64,000 nucleotides of DNA from Branchipolynoe longqiensis (lineage: Eukaryota; Annelida; Polychaeta; Phyllodocida; Polynoidae), in NCBI GenBank assembly GCA_030323885.1, contig CM059189.1:51867661-51931660 (forward strand), in the 5' to 3' direction. Under the pieces are notes generated by a model that was not told the origin of the DNA, made no database searches, and was given only the letters and a program-made list of their open reading frames with translations. The translations under genes were made by a program, and so were the position numbers. Shown here one piece after another: positions 19,589 to 28,983 of this stretch. Each line of letters opens with the position of its first letter. Within the stretch, counting starts at the first letter, position 1.

Positions 19589-19673
19589 GACACCCAGGGA
19601 TAAAAGTGGTCTCCGGCAAAAAACCCGGAAATCAAGCCTAGATTATTACATCGACGCCAATTTCCCTCGAAAA

Positions 19674-20270
19674 CCCGGTGTCAGCGTCTTATTTCCCACA
19701 AGTCTCATTTCCCAAATATCGCTTCTGCGCATGCGCGGATTCGAGTGACGAATGCAAACTGCAGATTGTCAGAGTGTCATTTCCCACAAATCTCATTTCC
19801 CAAATATCGCTGAGGGGGAGGGGGGTACTTTGGTTGGCTTTATGACTTTAAACCCAAGAATACTGGAGGAAACGTGTACAACAATATTCTCTACGAGTTT
19901 GAGAATATTGGTGAATATATTAAAGAAGTTATTGGCGAAAAACCGATTCGGTCGCCGTGTTGTTTACTTCTGGTCGGTTGCTCGACCTGATTATCACTAT
20001 TTGTTTTTTAGCGGTTATTCTTATGAGTTTAAACCCAAGAATACAGGAGAATACGTATTGCTTGTGGAGAACAATATTCTCTGACTTTTAGAATATTGAC
20101 GCATATATTAAAGAATGTATTGGAGTTAAACAGGAGGATACATATTTCTTGTGGTGAACCAGACTGGCTCATTTTTGACGCATGCGCAGACTATCTGTTG
20201 GATTCTGACGCATGCGCAGAAGCGATGTTTGGGAAGTGAGACTTGTGGGAGGTGAGACGCTGACACCGGA
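19674..20270. repeat. TIR element nested in M5 (about 60-bp inverted ends)
   Basis: CCGGTGTCAGCGTCTTATTT..CCCACAAGTCTCATTTCCCA at left mirrors TGGGAAGTGAGACTTGTGGG..GAGACGCTGACACCGG at right. GCGCATGCG lies at both inner edges. The inside has a partial duplication around AAACCCAAGAATAC and ACAATATTCTCT. Confidence 0.75.
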
Positions 20271-20412
20271 CTCCCCTTTTGACTGTATTATCGCCCATAC
20301 CTAAATGTTTCTTTGAGGTTTATGTCCTCGCAACATCTAAGGTCATAAGAACGGGTTTTCGAACTAACCAATTGTTGTCATATACATCATGATTCCATAG
20401 GACTTTGTTCAA

Positions 20413-20761
20413 AGTTACATAGTCCGATGGTTTTGAGTTTCTGTAATTTTCGGAGATAAATAGATTAGGCTTATCATTATAATCTACCTTACTTTCGCTT
20501 GAAGTTGAAGTAGCTTGTGTTTTAAATGGCTAACTTTTGAGATATTTGAAGTGCAAACATGCAAAATTAATTTTGGCAAACATGCCAAAACTCTGACACG
20601 ACAAGCTTCTGTAGTAACAGGTTCTATTAATTTGATTCAGTCTAGTCGTCTATGTGGTGACAAATGCTTAATAAGTACACCAATATCAAAGTTAGATATG
20701 TAGAATCAAATCTAGATAATTGTCTTGAATTTGAAAATTTGATGCCTCGGACTATGTAGCT
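20413..20761 (+). repeat. M6 MITE
   Basis: AGTTACATAGTCCGATGG ... CGGACTATGTAGCTT; a second partial right end follows at 20787-20862 (TCATCGGACTATGCAGTTTT). Confidence 0.8.
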
Positions 20762-20924
20762 TAAATATTAATCGGTAAATATTAAAAAAATATGAAGAAT
20801 CAAATTATAGATAATTGTCGTGATTTTGAAAAATTGATGTTTTCATCGGACTATGCAGTTTTAATATCAATCGGTAAAAATTTTAAATTCGCAGAAATCT
20901 TTCATCACTGAACACCTTACTTAC

Positions 20925-21028
20925 GCGCGCTGCGGTTACAGTGGAAGTTGATGACGGTTTCTCGCAGGAAGCGGCTGGAGCATTTATCGCCTGACCGGTA
21001 GGTCAGCGTCAGTTCTCCGTCTGAGTAC
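20925..21028 (-). CDS. IGF2R: CI-MPR/IGF2R-like, visible exon 6 (MRH repeat II, last part)
   Basis: Acceptor TCTGCCCGCAG|GTACTC and donor AGCGCGC|GTAAGT; enters in phase 2 and leaves in phase 1, 104 nt. Encodes [12 protein letters not shown] and RETVINFHC. The Tyr in LTYRSG and the Glu in RETVINF sit where ligand-binding MRH repeats carry their essential Tyr and Glu, so this repeat is the best candidate in the window for carbohydrate binding (inference). The intact M5 copy ends 14 bp from the donor. Confidence 0.9.
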
Positions 21029-21112
21029 CTGCGGGCAGAGGACATGGCTGAGTACACTCGCAGACACCAGGCAGCAGCAGGCCACAGGTATCACCATCAC
21101 CGCGCCAACAGA

Positions 21113-21366
21113 AAGGTTTGGTTGTTGAAGTGTTACGTCCACGCAACATCCAATGTCGCATCAGGACGGGTACTGACTTGTGACAGTGCGCGCTCATAGC
21201 AATTTTATACTGCTGCCCCAGTGGGAAATCAGGCCGCTGACACCATGACACGATATCCCACTCAGTCACATTATCCTGACACTGAGCTAGCCAGTCCTTG
21301 CCCTATCCTATTAATGCCGATTGCCTAGCTAGGAAGCGACGAGTATCAATTTTTAAGTCATTGGAC
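21113..21366 (-). repeat. S1 SINE, headless, touching the exon 5 donor
   Basis: Tail at left, body to AAGTATC-type TTTTTAAGTCATTGG, which ends 4-5 bp from the exon 5 donor. The tRNA head is missing. Confidence 0.85.
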
Positions 21367-21370
21367 GCAC

Positions 21371-21557
21371 CTGAGTGTCTGGTGGTCCAAGCGCCCCAGC
21401 ACCTTGCCGAAGCTTCCGTCAGCGGCCTTCAATTGGCACGCGGAGACGCCGGCAGCATGGTGGGGGCAGTCGATGCCGAGCTCAGCGCACACATTCAGGT
21501 AGTAGTCATAGGTCTGCCTGCCCTGCGCCACCTGCACCTTGTATGGGTGGGTCGAGT
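21371..21557 (-). CDS. IGF2R: CI-MPR/IGF2R-like, visible exon 5 (MRH repeat II, middle)
   Basis: Acceptor CCTTTCAG|ACTCGA and donor CACTCAG|GTGCGT; enters in phase 1 and leaves in phase 2. Encodes TYDYYLNVCAELG (Y-x-x-N-V-C strand), a cysteine pair (IDC, SAC) and a linker to the last strand. The donor's intronic side passes into an S1 SINE within about six bases, so the intron start is SINE-derived or the SINE was truncated there. Confidence 0.92.
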
Positions 21558-21612
21558 CTGAAAGGGTCAACCCACTCCGGTAAGTCAGTCACAAATAAGA
21601 CGTAGTCGACAG

Positions 21613-21660
21613 TTTGCTTGTTTGTTGTTGTTTTATGTCCTAGCAAGAGCTAAGGTTTAC
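21613..21660 (-). repeat. S1 SINE tail fragment
   Basis: GTTGTTTTATGTCCTAGCAA then GCTAAGG. Only the tail remains. Confidence 0.55.
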
Positions 21661-21791
21661 TAAATTCTTTTTACATTTTCAAAAGTTAGTACTTTTTAGG
21701 GTGTTTTTAGGATCAGTACAACTACGAACCCTGTTAAATACATACCAGTGCATAATCTTGAGGAAGAAGTTAAAAAAATAAAAAGGACATA

Positions 21792-22365
21792 ATATGCAGA
21801 GTAGAACAATAAGGACTGCCTGGTTGCCCGTTGTACCTAGCTTACTCGGTCGGGCAGGTGAAGTTCTCAGTGACCTGCCCGAATGGGCAAGTCGTTATTA
21901 TTCTAATTTACAGTAGCAGATTTCAGTTTCAATTATAGCTGCATAGTCCGATGAAATATCAAATTTTCAAAACCAAACCAATTATCTAGATTTGATTTGA
22001 CATATTTAACTTAGATACTGATGCACTTATTAAGCATTTGCTTCTGCTTAGAAGGCAATACTGAGTCAATTTAACTGAACCTGTCTGCAGAAGTCTATGG
22101 CGTCAGAGCTTTGGCAAGCTTGTCAAAACTAATTTTCCATGTTTGCACTCAAAATATCTCAAAAGGTTACCATTTAAAATAAAAGTAACTTTGAACTAAT
22201 GTAAAGTAAATACTAGTGATCATTCTAATATATTTATTTCAGAAAAAATACAGAAATTCAAAACCATCGGACTATGCAACTTTAACTGACTTAGACTTGG
22301 CAAGTAGAAAAAATTCACTCACTTGCCTGATTTAGTTAGGGAAAAAATAAGTTACTGTATATCAT
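21792..22365 (+). repeat. Dispersed repeat M13 (with nested M6)
   Basis: GCAGAGTAGAACAATAAGGA, GCCCGAATGGGCAAG and the later ACTTGGCAAGTAGAAAA match 25843-26068 and 59334-60259. The M6 copy splits it at 21938. It ends about 15 bp from the exon 4 donor. Confidence 0.75.
21938..22281 (-). repeat. M6 MITE nested in M13
   Basis: AGCTGCATAGTCCGATGAAA ... CCATCGGACTATGCAACT; both TIRs intact. Confidence 0.88.
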
Positions 22366-22381
22366 GACGGGTTAGACGTAC

Positions 22382-22544
22382 GCGTTTCCTTCTTAAGTGG
22401 GTTGAGATCGAACTCGATCTGATGCTGCGACAGTGAGAGGGTGCACGTGTTCGACACCAGGCGGCGCTCCGGGCAGGCATACTCAGTGACCCACTGCACC
22501 TCGTAGTGACACCCGAGGTCTGACGTAATCAGCGGCTTGCGGCT
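22382..22544 (-). CDS. IGF2R: CI-MPR/IGF2R-like, visible exon 4 (MRH repeat II, first part)
   Basis: Acceptor GTGCTTGTAG|AGCCGC and donor GAAACGC|GTACGT; enters in phase 0 and leaves in phase 1. Encodes CHYEVQWVTEYACPERRL (C-x-Y-x-x-x-W-x-T-x-x-A-C) and IEFDLNPLKK. It is absent as a complete open frame from ATG, so it is easily missed by simple ORF calling. The acceptor's pyrimidine-poor upstream tract is the tail of an S1 SINE. Confidence 0.88.
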
Positions 22545-22555
22545 CTACAAGCACA

Positions 22556-22875
22556 ATGTTGGTTGGTTGTTGGAGTTTTACGTCCTGGCAACATCTATTA
22601 GGTCATATCAGGATGGGCAGTGACTTGTTACAGTGCGCACTGATGGCGACTTTATAGTGCTGTCCTACTGGGAGACCAGGCCGCCAGCACCACGACCCGA
22701 TATCCCACTCAAGTCACACTGTCATGACACTGAGCCAACCAGTCCTTGCTCTATCCTAATAATGACGAACGCCTGGCTAGGAAGCAACAAGTATAAATTT
22801 TTAAGCCATTAGTTTGACTTGACCAGGGTTCGAACCGAACCCATGGGTTCGAATCCCACGATCTACCAAAATGGT
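22556..22875 (-). repeat. S1 SINE directly upstream of the exon 4 acceptor
   Basis: Tail TTGGTTGGTTGTTGGAGTTT begins 12 bp from the exon; body and Leu/Ser-type head follow (GGGTTCGAACC..ATGGGTTCGAATCCC). Confidence 0.9.
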
Positions 22876-23220
22876 ACAAGCACAGAGCACAGAACGGGGG
22901 CTTCTTTTATATTGACCTTTTTAAAGTAATTTTTAGGGCCATTAAAACTAGTCTTTAAAAAAAAAAAAGAATTCCACAGCTTTGTCAGCACGCAATAATT
23001 CCAGGTTCCAAGTATGCTCCACAAATTGTCTGTCTGCACTAATCCTGAGAAATTACCCGATATGTGATGAAGAATGCACAATATATGAAATGTTGGGATA
23101 TAAATTATATATTTTTAAAACAAAATAAAGATAAATTGTTGTGAACATAATCATTGTATATACAAAAATCGCTTTTCATCCCTGCGCACTAAATAGCGCA
23201 TCATAAATCTGTATTTATTA
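22876..23220. other. Intron sequence, nothing recognised
   Basis: AT-rich with a poly-A run at 22959; no supported feature. Confidence 0.4.
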
Positions 23221-23221
23221 A

Positions 23222-23548
23222 AGCTGCATACAAACATCAAAACCAAAACAATGACCTAGATTTGATTCTACATATCTAACTTCGATACTGGTGCACTTAT
23301 TAAACATTTGTCACTACAGGGGAATACTGAGGCAATTTAATAGAACCTGTTACTACAGAAGCCTATGGTGTCAGAGTTTTGCCATGGTTGCCAAAACTAA
23401 TTTCACATGTTTGCACTTCAAATATCTAAAAAGTTAGCCATTTAAAATAAAAGTTACTTCAAACTAAAGTAAGGTAGGTTATAACGAACAACCTAATATA
23501 TGTATCTCAGAAAATGACAGAAACTCAAAAGCATCGGACTATGCAACT
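23222..23548 (-). repeat. M6 MITE
   Basis: AGCTGCATACAAACATCAAA ... AGCATCGGACTATGCAACT; the left TIR has lost the TCCGATG part. Confidence 0.8.
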
Positions 23549-23588
23549 AGTCTATGACTTTAAACTAGTCTAAGACTTGCGCCCTTAC

Positions 23589-23794
23589 CCCCCCACGTAA
23601 GGGACAGGTGAATGTGATGGTGGTGGTCGGCGGGCTATCACAGCCGGGTTGTGGCCCTGAGGCCCTGTACTGCAGGTACAGTCGCCCGTCCGTGGTGATT
23701 GACAGCTGCCCTACCGGCCCGCCCCGGTCACGTGACTCGCCGCCCACCAGCTCACAAGCAGCACTTCCCGCCGGACATGCCGAACTTGTTCCAT
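23589..23794 (-). CDS. IGF2R: CI-MPR/IGF2R-like, visible exon 3 (MRH repeat I, second part)
   Basis: Acceptor TTTTGTAG|ATGGAA and donor CGTGGGGGG|GTAAGG; enters in phase 1 and leaves in phase 0 (206 nt). Encodes the cysteine pair SACPAGSAAC, then RLYLQYRASG and TTTITFTC with the final conserved cysteine. Together with exon 2 it forms repeat I. A (GA)n tract 40 bp upstream of the acceptor reads as a long pyrimidine tract on the gene strand. Confidence 0.92.
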
Positions 23795-23837
23795 CTACAA
23801 AACAAAGTATTTATTCAGTCACTCAGTCTCACACACA

Positions 23838-23955
23838 GAGAGACAGAGAGAGAGAGACAGAGAGAGAGACAGAGAGAGAGAGACAGAGAGAGAGAGACAG
23901 AGAGAGAGAGAGAGGGGGAGAGAGAGAGAGGGGGAGAGAGAGAGAGAGAGACAGA
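23838..23955. repeat. (AG)n microsatellite
   Basis: About 118 bp of AGAGAG with GACAG and GGGGG interruptions. In gene sense it is (CT)n upstream of the exon 3 acceptor. Confidence 0.97.
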
Positions 23956-24184
23956 CACAGGTAATATATACTATTACCCACATTCGTCATACCGTGGAGT
24001 CAAAACCTTGGCGGGCCAGACAGGGAATTGCTTAATTTCTAAGTATAAATGACATTTCAGGGGTGAGTGCTAGTGCAAAAATAAGGCCCTAAAAGAAAAA
24101 TAAAGTTATATTTAGCTTAAATGCATTAACAAACCATATTTTAAAAAAAGAATGACGCCTGTGTTTTTTGTTTTGTTCCATAGA

Positions 24185-24415
24185 CAGAGCCCGTACACAT
24201 GTGATGACATGGAATTGAAAACTTTAAAAAAAATAGGAATTCAACACTATTTTCATTTGGATTTCAGAGAAAAAACTAAGTTGAATGGCGATTTCGGAAT
24301 AATTTAGATCAGTGGGGACAGTTTCAGGGAATTGAAGGATTTTCAAGACTAATCTCCCAAAATCGGTTGAATTCTGGACTTTTTTTCAAGACTTTCCAGT
24401 CCCTGTAAGGACCTT
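24185..24415 (+). repeat. M4 MITE
   Basis: CAGAGCCCGTACACATGTG at left; CTGTAAGGACCTTG at right; core GGCGATTTCGGAATAATTT. No clear target duplication. Confidence 0.75.
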
Positions 24416-24523
24416 GCGCAGAAGGATGTTTCTGGAAATGAGAAGGCCTTTTATTCGGGCAGATTTCTCCCGTTACCGACTGAATGCGCCCGCAGCCCCG
24501 CCCCGCCCGGCCCGGCCACTCAC

Positions 24524-24752
24524 CGGTGGTGATCTCCCGGCACACGTTGATGTCGAAGCGGCGCGCGCCGGCTGAGTCGACCCGGTGGGCGCCGCGCTGC
24601 CTGATGAGCGGCGTCAGGTCGCGCTTCAGCCCGTCCGTCCCGTACACATGACACTTAACCTCGCGCACGGCGGGCCGCGCCGCGCACGCCACGCTGGTCG
24701 GCCACTCGAAGTACGTCTCACACGCATGCGCAGCCACCACGCTCGGCGAGCC
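24524..24752 (-). CDS. IGF2R: CI-MPR/IGF2R-like, visible exon 2 (MRH repeat I, first part)
   Basis: Acceptor GTGCGACCAG|GGCTCG and donor ACCACCG|GTGAGT; enters in phase 0 and leaves in phase 1. Encodes CETYFEWPTSVAC, CHVYGTDGLKRDL and RRFDINVCREI: all three landmark strands of the first half of an MRH repeat. It is strikingly GC-rich compared with its surroundings. The acceptor lacks a good pyrimidine tract, and a MITE starts only about 36 bp upstream of it. Confidence 0.9.
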
Positions 24753-24787
24753 CTGGTCGCACCGACAGACACGGGTATCAGTGATTA

Positions 24788-25066
24788 ATACCCCAGTCAC
24801 ACTACAGTCTACTACTTGCGACTATTTTGTCGAGCACAAAAAACGGGTTGGCCGCAAAGAGTTCGCAAAGTGGTCATTAGTAGTTGGCGACCCTCTTGCG
24901 ACCATTTTGGTCGCAATGAGGTTGCAGCTACTGCACTAAAATGTCCTTCTGAACAAAATGTTCGCCGGAGGTCGGTGACCATTGCTTTAGTTGCAAGGTC
25001 ACTGGTGACTGTGGGTTCTTTTGGTCCAAAGTGGGAATGTCGCAAGTCGTAGTGTGACTGGGACTT
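24788..25066. repeat. PIF/Harbinger-like MITE, TTA target
   Basis: TACCCCAGTCACACTAC at left and GTAGTGTGACTGGGAC at right; TTA on both sides. Internal GGTCGCAA phrases as at 11781. Confidence 0.8.
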
Positions 25067-25149
25067 AAGGAAGCAGTGCAACGGTAAGTGTCCATAGGTC
25101 AAATGTTTGGTAAATTTTTTCAATTTAAAAACAAAAAATATATATTTTT

Positions 25150-25453
25150 TGTTGAAGATTTATACTGCCTATCATGGATAAGCCTGAATAGGCTTGTTTT
25201 CACCATTAGACAGTTTTTCGATAGAAAGCCCGAGCCTACACTTTTACCGACCCAAGGGATTTTTAACCTCCCACACCACATAGACATGGTATGAGAGCAA
25301 CTGGCCTTTGATAACGCTGTAAGTTATACACATCGGTGGAAATCCAAATTGGCAGAGATGGGGGCACGGGGAATCGAACCACCAACCTTCAGATTAGGAA
25401 TCAGACATAGAAAAAAGTCAGACACTCTAACCACTCCGGCACAGAGAACACCA
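25150..25453 (-). repeat. tRNA-derived SINE S2
   Basis: Head at right reads (reverse) GGAGTGGTTAGAGTGTCTGA (A-box region) and GTTGGTGGTTCGATTCCCCG (B box). Body TCCCACACCACATAGACATG and tail TTTATACTGCCTATC at left. Same family as 35338-35634 and 43442-43695. Confidence 0.88.
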
Positions 25454-25842
25454 CATATATATCTTTGAATAGTCTTTTCTTTCAGCGCTGAGGGAATGGT
25501 TTAATATAATACTCCCATATTGAATTGAGACAGAGTATGGTATTAATAATAATTGAAAGAAAACACACACCGTGAACGCTGTTAACGTTTAATTTAAATA
25601 ACCGAAAGATTTAAGCTTTCGCCCTACAATTTTCCATATAATTTCCCTGATTAACTTTACAAAATGGGAATATTTGTGCTCCATACCTGGCTGTCTGATG
25701 AGCATTATTAGAACATGCCTTCTATGTATTTTTCATACGATTTTAGCTTAGACTTCCATCACCTATATATACATTTCATCAAAAGGCTATAAATAATTAT
25801 ATAAATATGATTATTAAACAATCACCACTAAATAATCAGTCA
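25454..25842. other. Intron sequence, nothing recognised
   Basis: AT-rich; no supported feature. Confidence 0.4.
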
Positions 25843-26068
25843 CGCAGGGTAGGACAATAAGGACTGCCCGGTTGGCCGGGGCACCTAGTTTACTTGGTCG
25901 GGCAGGTAACCTGCCCGAACGGGTAAGACATTATTTTTCTGATCTGCAGTAGTAGATTTCAGTTTCAATTGGCTGACTTGGGCTTGAGCAAGTAGATTTG
26001 CCACTCGGGAAAGTAGAAAATTGCCGATTGGGCAAGTGAGGGAAAAGAGTTACTGTTCAACCCTGATA
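25843..26068 (+). repeat. Dispersed repeat M13, uninterrupted copy
   Basis: CAGGGTAGGACAATAAGGAC at left and GTTACTGTTCAACCCTG at right; short CAGGGT inverted ends. Serves as the empty reference for the insertion at 59370. Confidence 0.75.
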
Positions 26069-26138
26069 ACTAACTATAAATAGGTATGTAAACAAATTAT
26101 GGTCAACTCTCAACGGATCCTTAAAGTTAAACACTTAC

Positions 26139-26433
26139 CAACGTCTTGCCACACTTGAAGTTGATGATGGTTTTAGTTGTGAGTCCGGGGTTGTGTGGAC
26201 AGGGGGCGCCACCCATTACGAGTGACAATTCGCCCTTCTCGGCACGCTCCGTCATGTTGAGGACTGACGTAAAGTTGCCCAGTGCCAGATAACTCGTGCC
26301 AACCCTGCGACAAACGGCAGTGTTGTGTTGGCATGGCGCCTCAACATGTGAAGAGGCGCTCAGAGGCTTACAAAGGCTAATCCGATAGCTGGTTCTCTGC
26401 ATACCATCAGCACTCTCTACGATCCATGGGTAA
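26139..26433 (-). CDS. IGF2R: CI-MPR/IGF2R-like, visible exon 1 (end of an MRH repeat)
   Basis: Acceptor TTCTTTTTCAG|TTACCC and donor ACGTTG|GTAAGT; enters in phase 2 and leaves in phase 0 (98 codons). Encodes TSYRISLC (strand with first cysteine), CQHNTAVCR, two glycosylation sequons (NFT, NMT), ELSLVMGGAPC and KTIINFKC. This is the second half of an MRH repeat; its first half must be in an exon to the right, which I did not find up to 64000. Most of the exon and its acceptor are duplicated just upstream. Confidence 0.93.
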
Positions 26434-26740
26434 CTGAAAAAGAATGCACCAATGGTAGTCAACAGGGAAACAACCTAGCATCAATAATTAGGCCAATTGA
26501 TGTTGAGGACTGATGTAAAGTTGCCCAGTGCCAGATAACTCATGCCAACCCTGCGACAAATGGCAGTGTTGTGTTGGCATGGCACCTCGACATGTGAAGA
26601 GGCGCTCGGAGGCTTACAAAGAATAATCCCATAGCTGGTTCTCTGCGTACCATTTGCACTCTCTACGATCCATAGAGAACTGAAAAATAATGCACCAATG
26701 GTAGTCAACAGGAAAGAAAACCCGAGCACCAATAATTAGG
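26254..26740. repeat. 247-bp tandem duplication of exon 1 and its acceptor
   Basis: Unit 26254-26500 is repeated at 26501-26740 with a few per cent difference. The second copy keeps the acceptor (TTTTTCAG|TTCTCT) and an open frame (LWIVESANG .. NFTSVLN) but ends before the donor, so it is a pseudo-exon unless spliced cryptically. Confidence 0.93.
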
Positions 26741-26741
26741 A

Positions 26742-26826
26742 CTATGTATGTATGTATGTATGTATGTATGTATGTATGTATGTATGTATGTATGTATGTA
26801 TGTATGTATGTATGTATGTATGTATA
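26742..26826. repeat. (ATGT)n microsatellite
   Basis: About twenty perfect tetramers directly bordering the duplication. Confidence 0.98.
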
Positions 26827-27117
26827 CATAATTGCATAGAATTAGGATGGAGGAGAGGTAGTTAGGAGATGAAATGTTGAGAAGAGATGTTTTACGAATT
26901 GATTCAATATCCCTAGTGGAACATACCAAAATGTTTCTATAAAAACTAGTAATTAATGTTCTTTTTCTTTGTTCACATCAAATAGTTCTGCTCACACTTG
27001 GCGATTTCTGGTGTGAGTCCTTAGACTGGGCATCTGCCTATGGTGTCCAACAATCTATTTAATATAATTTTGTCCTTTTTCTCCATTCGAGAGTAGGGGT
27101 GAATGACAGCACTGTTT
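26827..27117. other. Nothing recognised
   Basis: Unique-looking AT-rich sequence. Confidence 0.4.
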
Positions 27118-27643
27118 AAACAGGCCCGGTACACGAACCATAATCCGACAAATTCTCTCCAAGCATATCATCGCAGGTTTTCAGTTCACGCAACTGCATA
27201 TGTGTGTGTGTGGGAGAGGAGAGTGCTGAGGTTGGTTGCTACCGTTATGTTGTAGTTAGTCCAGTGGCAATGACAAGGTTTTTTTAGACAAGCCTATAGA
27301 GAAAAATTGCAGAATTTGCAATCTAAAATGTTAAATTCAAATATTTATTTATCCGAACCAGCTACTTTTTGTGTGAATAATTGATTAAATCATATAGATT
27401 CTTCAAAAAGTTGAATTTAGAGCTTTCTGTGGTGGCCATCTTGGTGCTTTCCATGGATTCCCATGTGTGTGGGAAACCCCCTCTAGGTCATGTGACGAGG
27501 AATCCCACCCATGCACACATGACAGACCTCAACACTCTACCCCTCATGCTCAATTACATGAACTGACAAAAGTAAGCAATGGTGTGTTTGGAGAGCTTTT
27601 GATACCGGATTCGTTTGTTTTTGGGTGAGGTATACGGGGCGAC
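27118..27643. repeat. Dispersed repeat M7, copy 2
   Basis: Partner of 4057-4567, same orientation, about 500 bp. Landmarks TCCGACAAATTCTCTCCAAG and GGTCATGTGACGAGG. Confidence 0.6.
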
Positions 27644-27740
27644 TTTAAATCCGACCAAAAGCGGTTTTAGTATGAACCAACTAAGCAAGCCATGGGGATA
27701 TCCTGGTTCCAGTGTGCAGTGTTTATTTATAGGATAGGCA

Positions 27741-28451
27741 GTGGCTACGCGTACGTGACCCTATTCGTAGCCTCGCGGTCTAGGCGTACGTGCGCATGCT
27801 CATGGGGAGAGGGAGGGAGGTATGATGTGAGAGCACTAAGTGAGGTGGGTGAGGAGAGGGAGGGGGGAGAGGGAATGTGGGGGAGGGGGGAGGGAGGAGG
27901 AAGGGGGAGGGGAGGGAGGTGTGGTGTGAGAGCGCTGGATGAGGAGAGAGATAGGGAGAGGGAAGGGTGGGGATGGGACGGGAAGGGGAAGGGTGGTGAG
28001 GCCGGGGGAGGGTGGGGCGGAGGGGGATGGAAGGGGAGTGAGGGAAGGGGAGGGCGGTGGAGGGAGGAGCGGGTGGGCGGCGAGGGGAAGAGCGCTGGGG
28101 AATGAGGGGGGGCAGGGCAGAGGGAGGTGGGGACCAGGCAGTAGGCGCAACATCGGCCAAATCCAAATGACAGGCAATCTCTCTTTTTTTATTTTAAACT
28201 CACCCTCTCGCCTTGTAGGCCTATGTGTTTACGTGTGAAACACCAGCCAGCAGCCGGGCTGATCAAACCCACCACAAGATGGCACTGCAAAATTTACATT
28301 ACCATGGGAAGGGTTTTCAGCGCATGCAGTCGGACCCGTGATGTAGTCTATTGAAACTGATGTGCGCCCAACCGCATGAGACAGATGCGCACGCATCCGC
28401 ACGTACGCCTAGTCCGTGAGGCTATGAATACGGGCACGTACGCATAGACAC
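27741..28451. repeat. TIR element (about 57-bp inverted ends) with GA-rich core
   Basis: GTGGCTACGCGTACGTGACC at left and GGCACGTACGCATAGACAC at right; the match continues through CTAGGCGTACGTGCG. The core 27795-28140 is almost pure purine on the plus strand (GGGGA, GGGAG units), which yields long spurious ORFs on both strands. Confidence 0.85.
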
Positions 28452-28455
28452 CCCC

Positions 28456-28983
28456 CAATGTGTTGCTACCTTGTCGTGGTGGGGAGGCTTGTGTGCCTCC
28501 ATGACCATGAGAGCTATACCAGCGGGGGCTAGCCTCCTGGCAGGTTTAACCAAGCCGGGCAGGACTCATGGTAGAGGACAGACTAAGAGCAGCAACTGGT
28601 CCTCCAGGGGCCGTATGCACGAATCGGGGTTAGGGCCGTAACCGCGGCTAGGCTAGCTCAACAGGCTAAATGTCAGTAATTGCATACCGATTTCTCACAT
28701 TTAGCCGTGTGGAGCTTGCCTAGCCGCGGTTACGGCCCTAACCCTGATTCGTGCATATGGCCCCTGGTTGGGGGTTGGGCCAACAACCCCACCCCGGAAA
28801 AAGAACAACGTTACAGAATCACGAACAAGAAACTCAAGTCCCGGGACCGGGAAAACTGGAGAGCCCTTGTTCATGGCCTATGCCCAAAGTTGGGTGGTAG
28901 GCGACACGTTCATCTACGACACGGCTGAGGTGTTTGTGTGGATGGGCGCTGACGCCTCAACGGGCGAAGAAGAAGAAGACACG
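28456..28983 (+). repeat. RTE-type LINE remnant (5' region, deletion derivative)
   Basis: TGTTGCTACCTTGTCGTGG, GAGAGCTATACCAGC and CTCCTGGCAGGTTTAACC form the conserved 5' leader I know from RTE-like LINEs. It then passes into CCTATGCCCAAAGTTGGG and a GAA-rich end. A small TIR element interrupts it at 28607. No RT coding remains. Confidence 0.5.
28607..28764. repeat. 158-bp near-palindromic MITE
   Basis: GGGGCCGTATGCACGAATC .. GGTTAGGGCCGTAACCGCGG at left mirrored at right; arms of about 50 bp. Flanks read CCAGG and CCTGG if the ends are taken as GGCC. Confidence 0.85.

Larger units (their letters stand above)
19595..20910 (+). repeat. M5 MITE enlarged by nested insertions
   Basis: CAGGGATAAAAGTGGTCTCC at left and GCAGAAATCTTTCATCACTG at right, flanked by GACACC and AACACC. 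Contains a second TIR element (19674-20270) and M6 sequences (20413-20862). Confidence 0.8.

Noticed and set aside
23608..24052. Plus-strand ORFs rich in Arg-Glu repeats
   Set aside because: Translation of the (AG)n microsatellite.
26614..26929. Minus-strand ORFs with repeated YIHT
   Set aside because: Translation of the (ATGT)n microsatellite.
27692..28238. Gly/Arg/Glu-rich and Pro/Ser/Leu-rich ORFs on both strands
   Set aside because: All arise from the GA-rich core of the TIR element at 27741.
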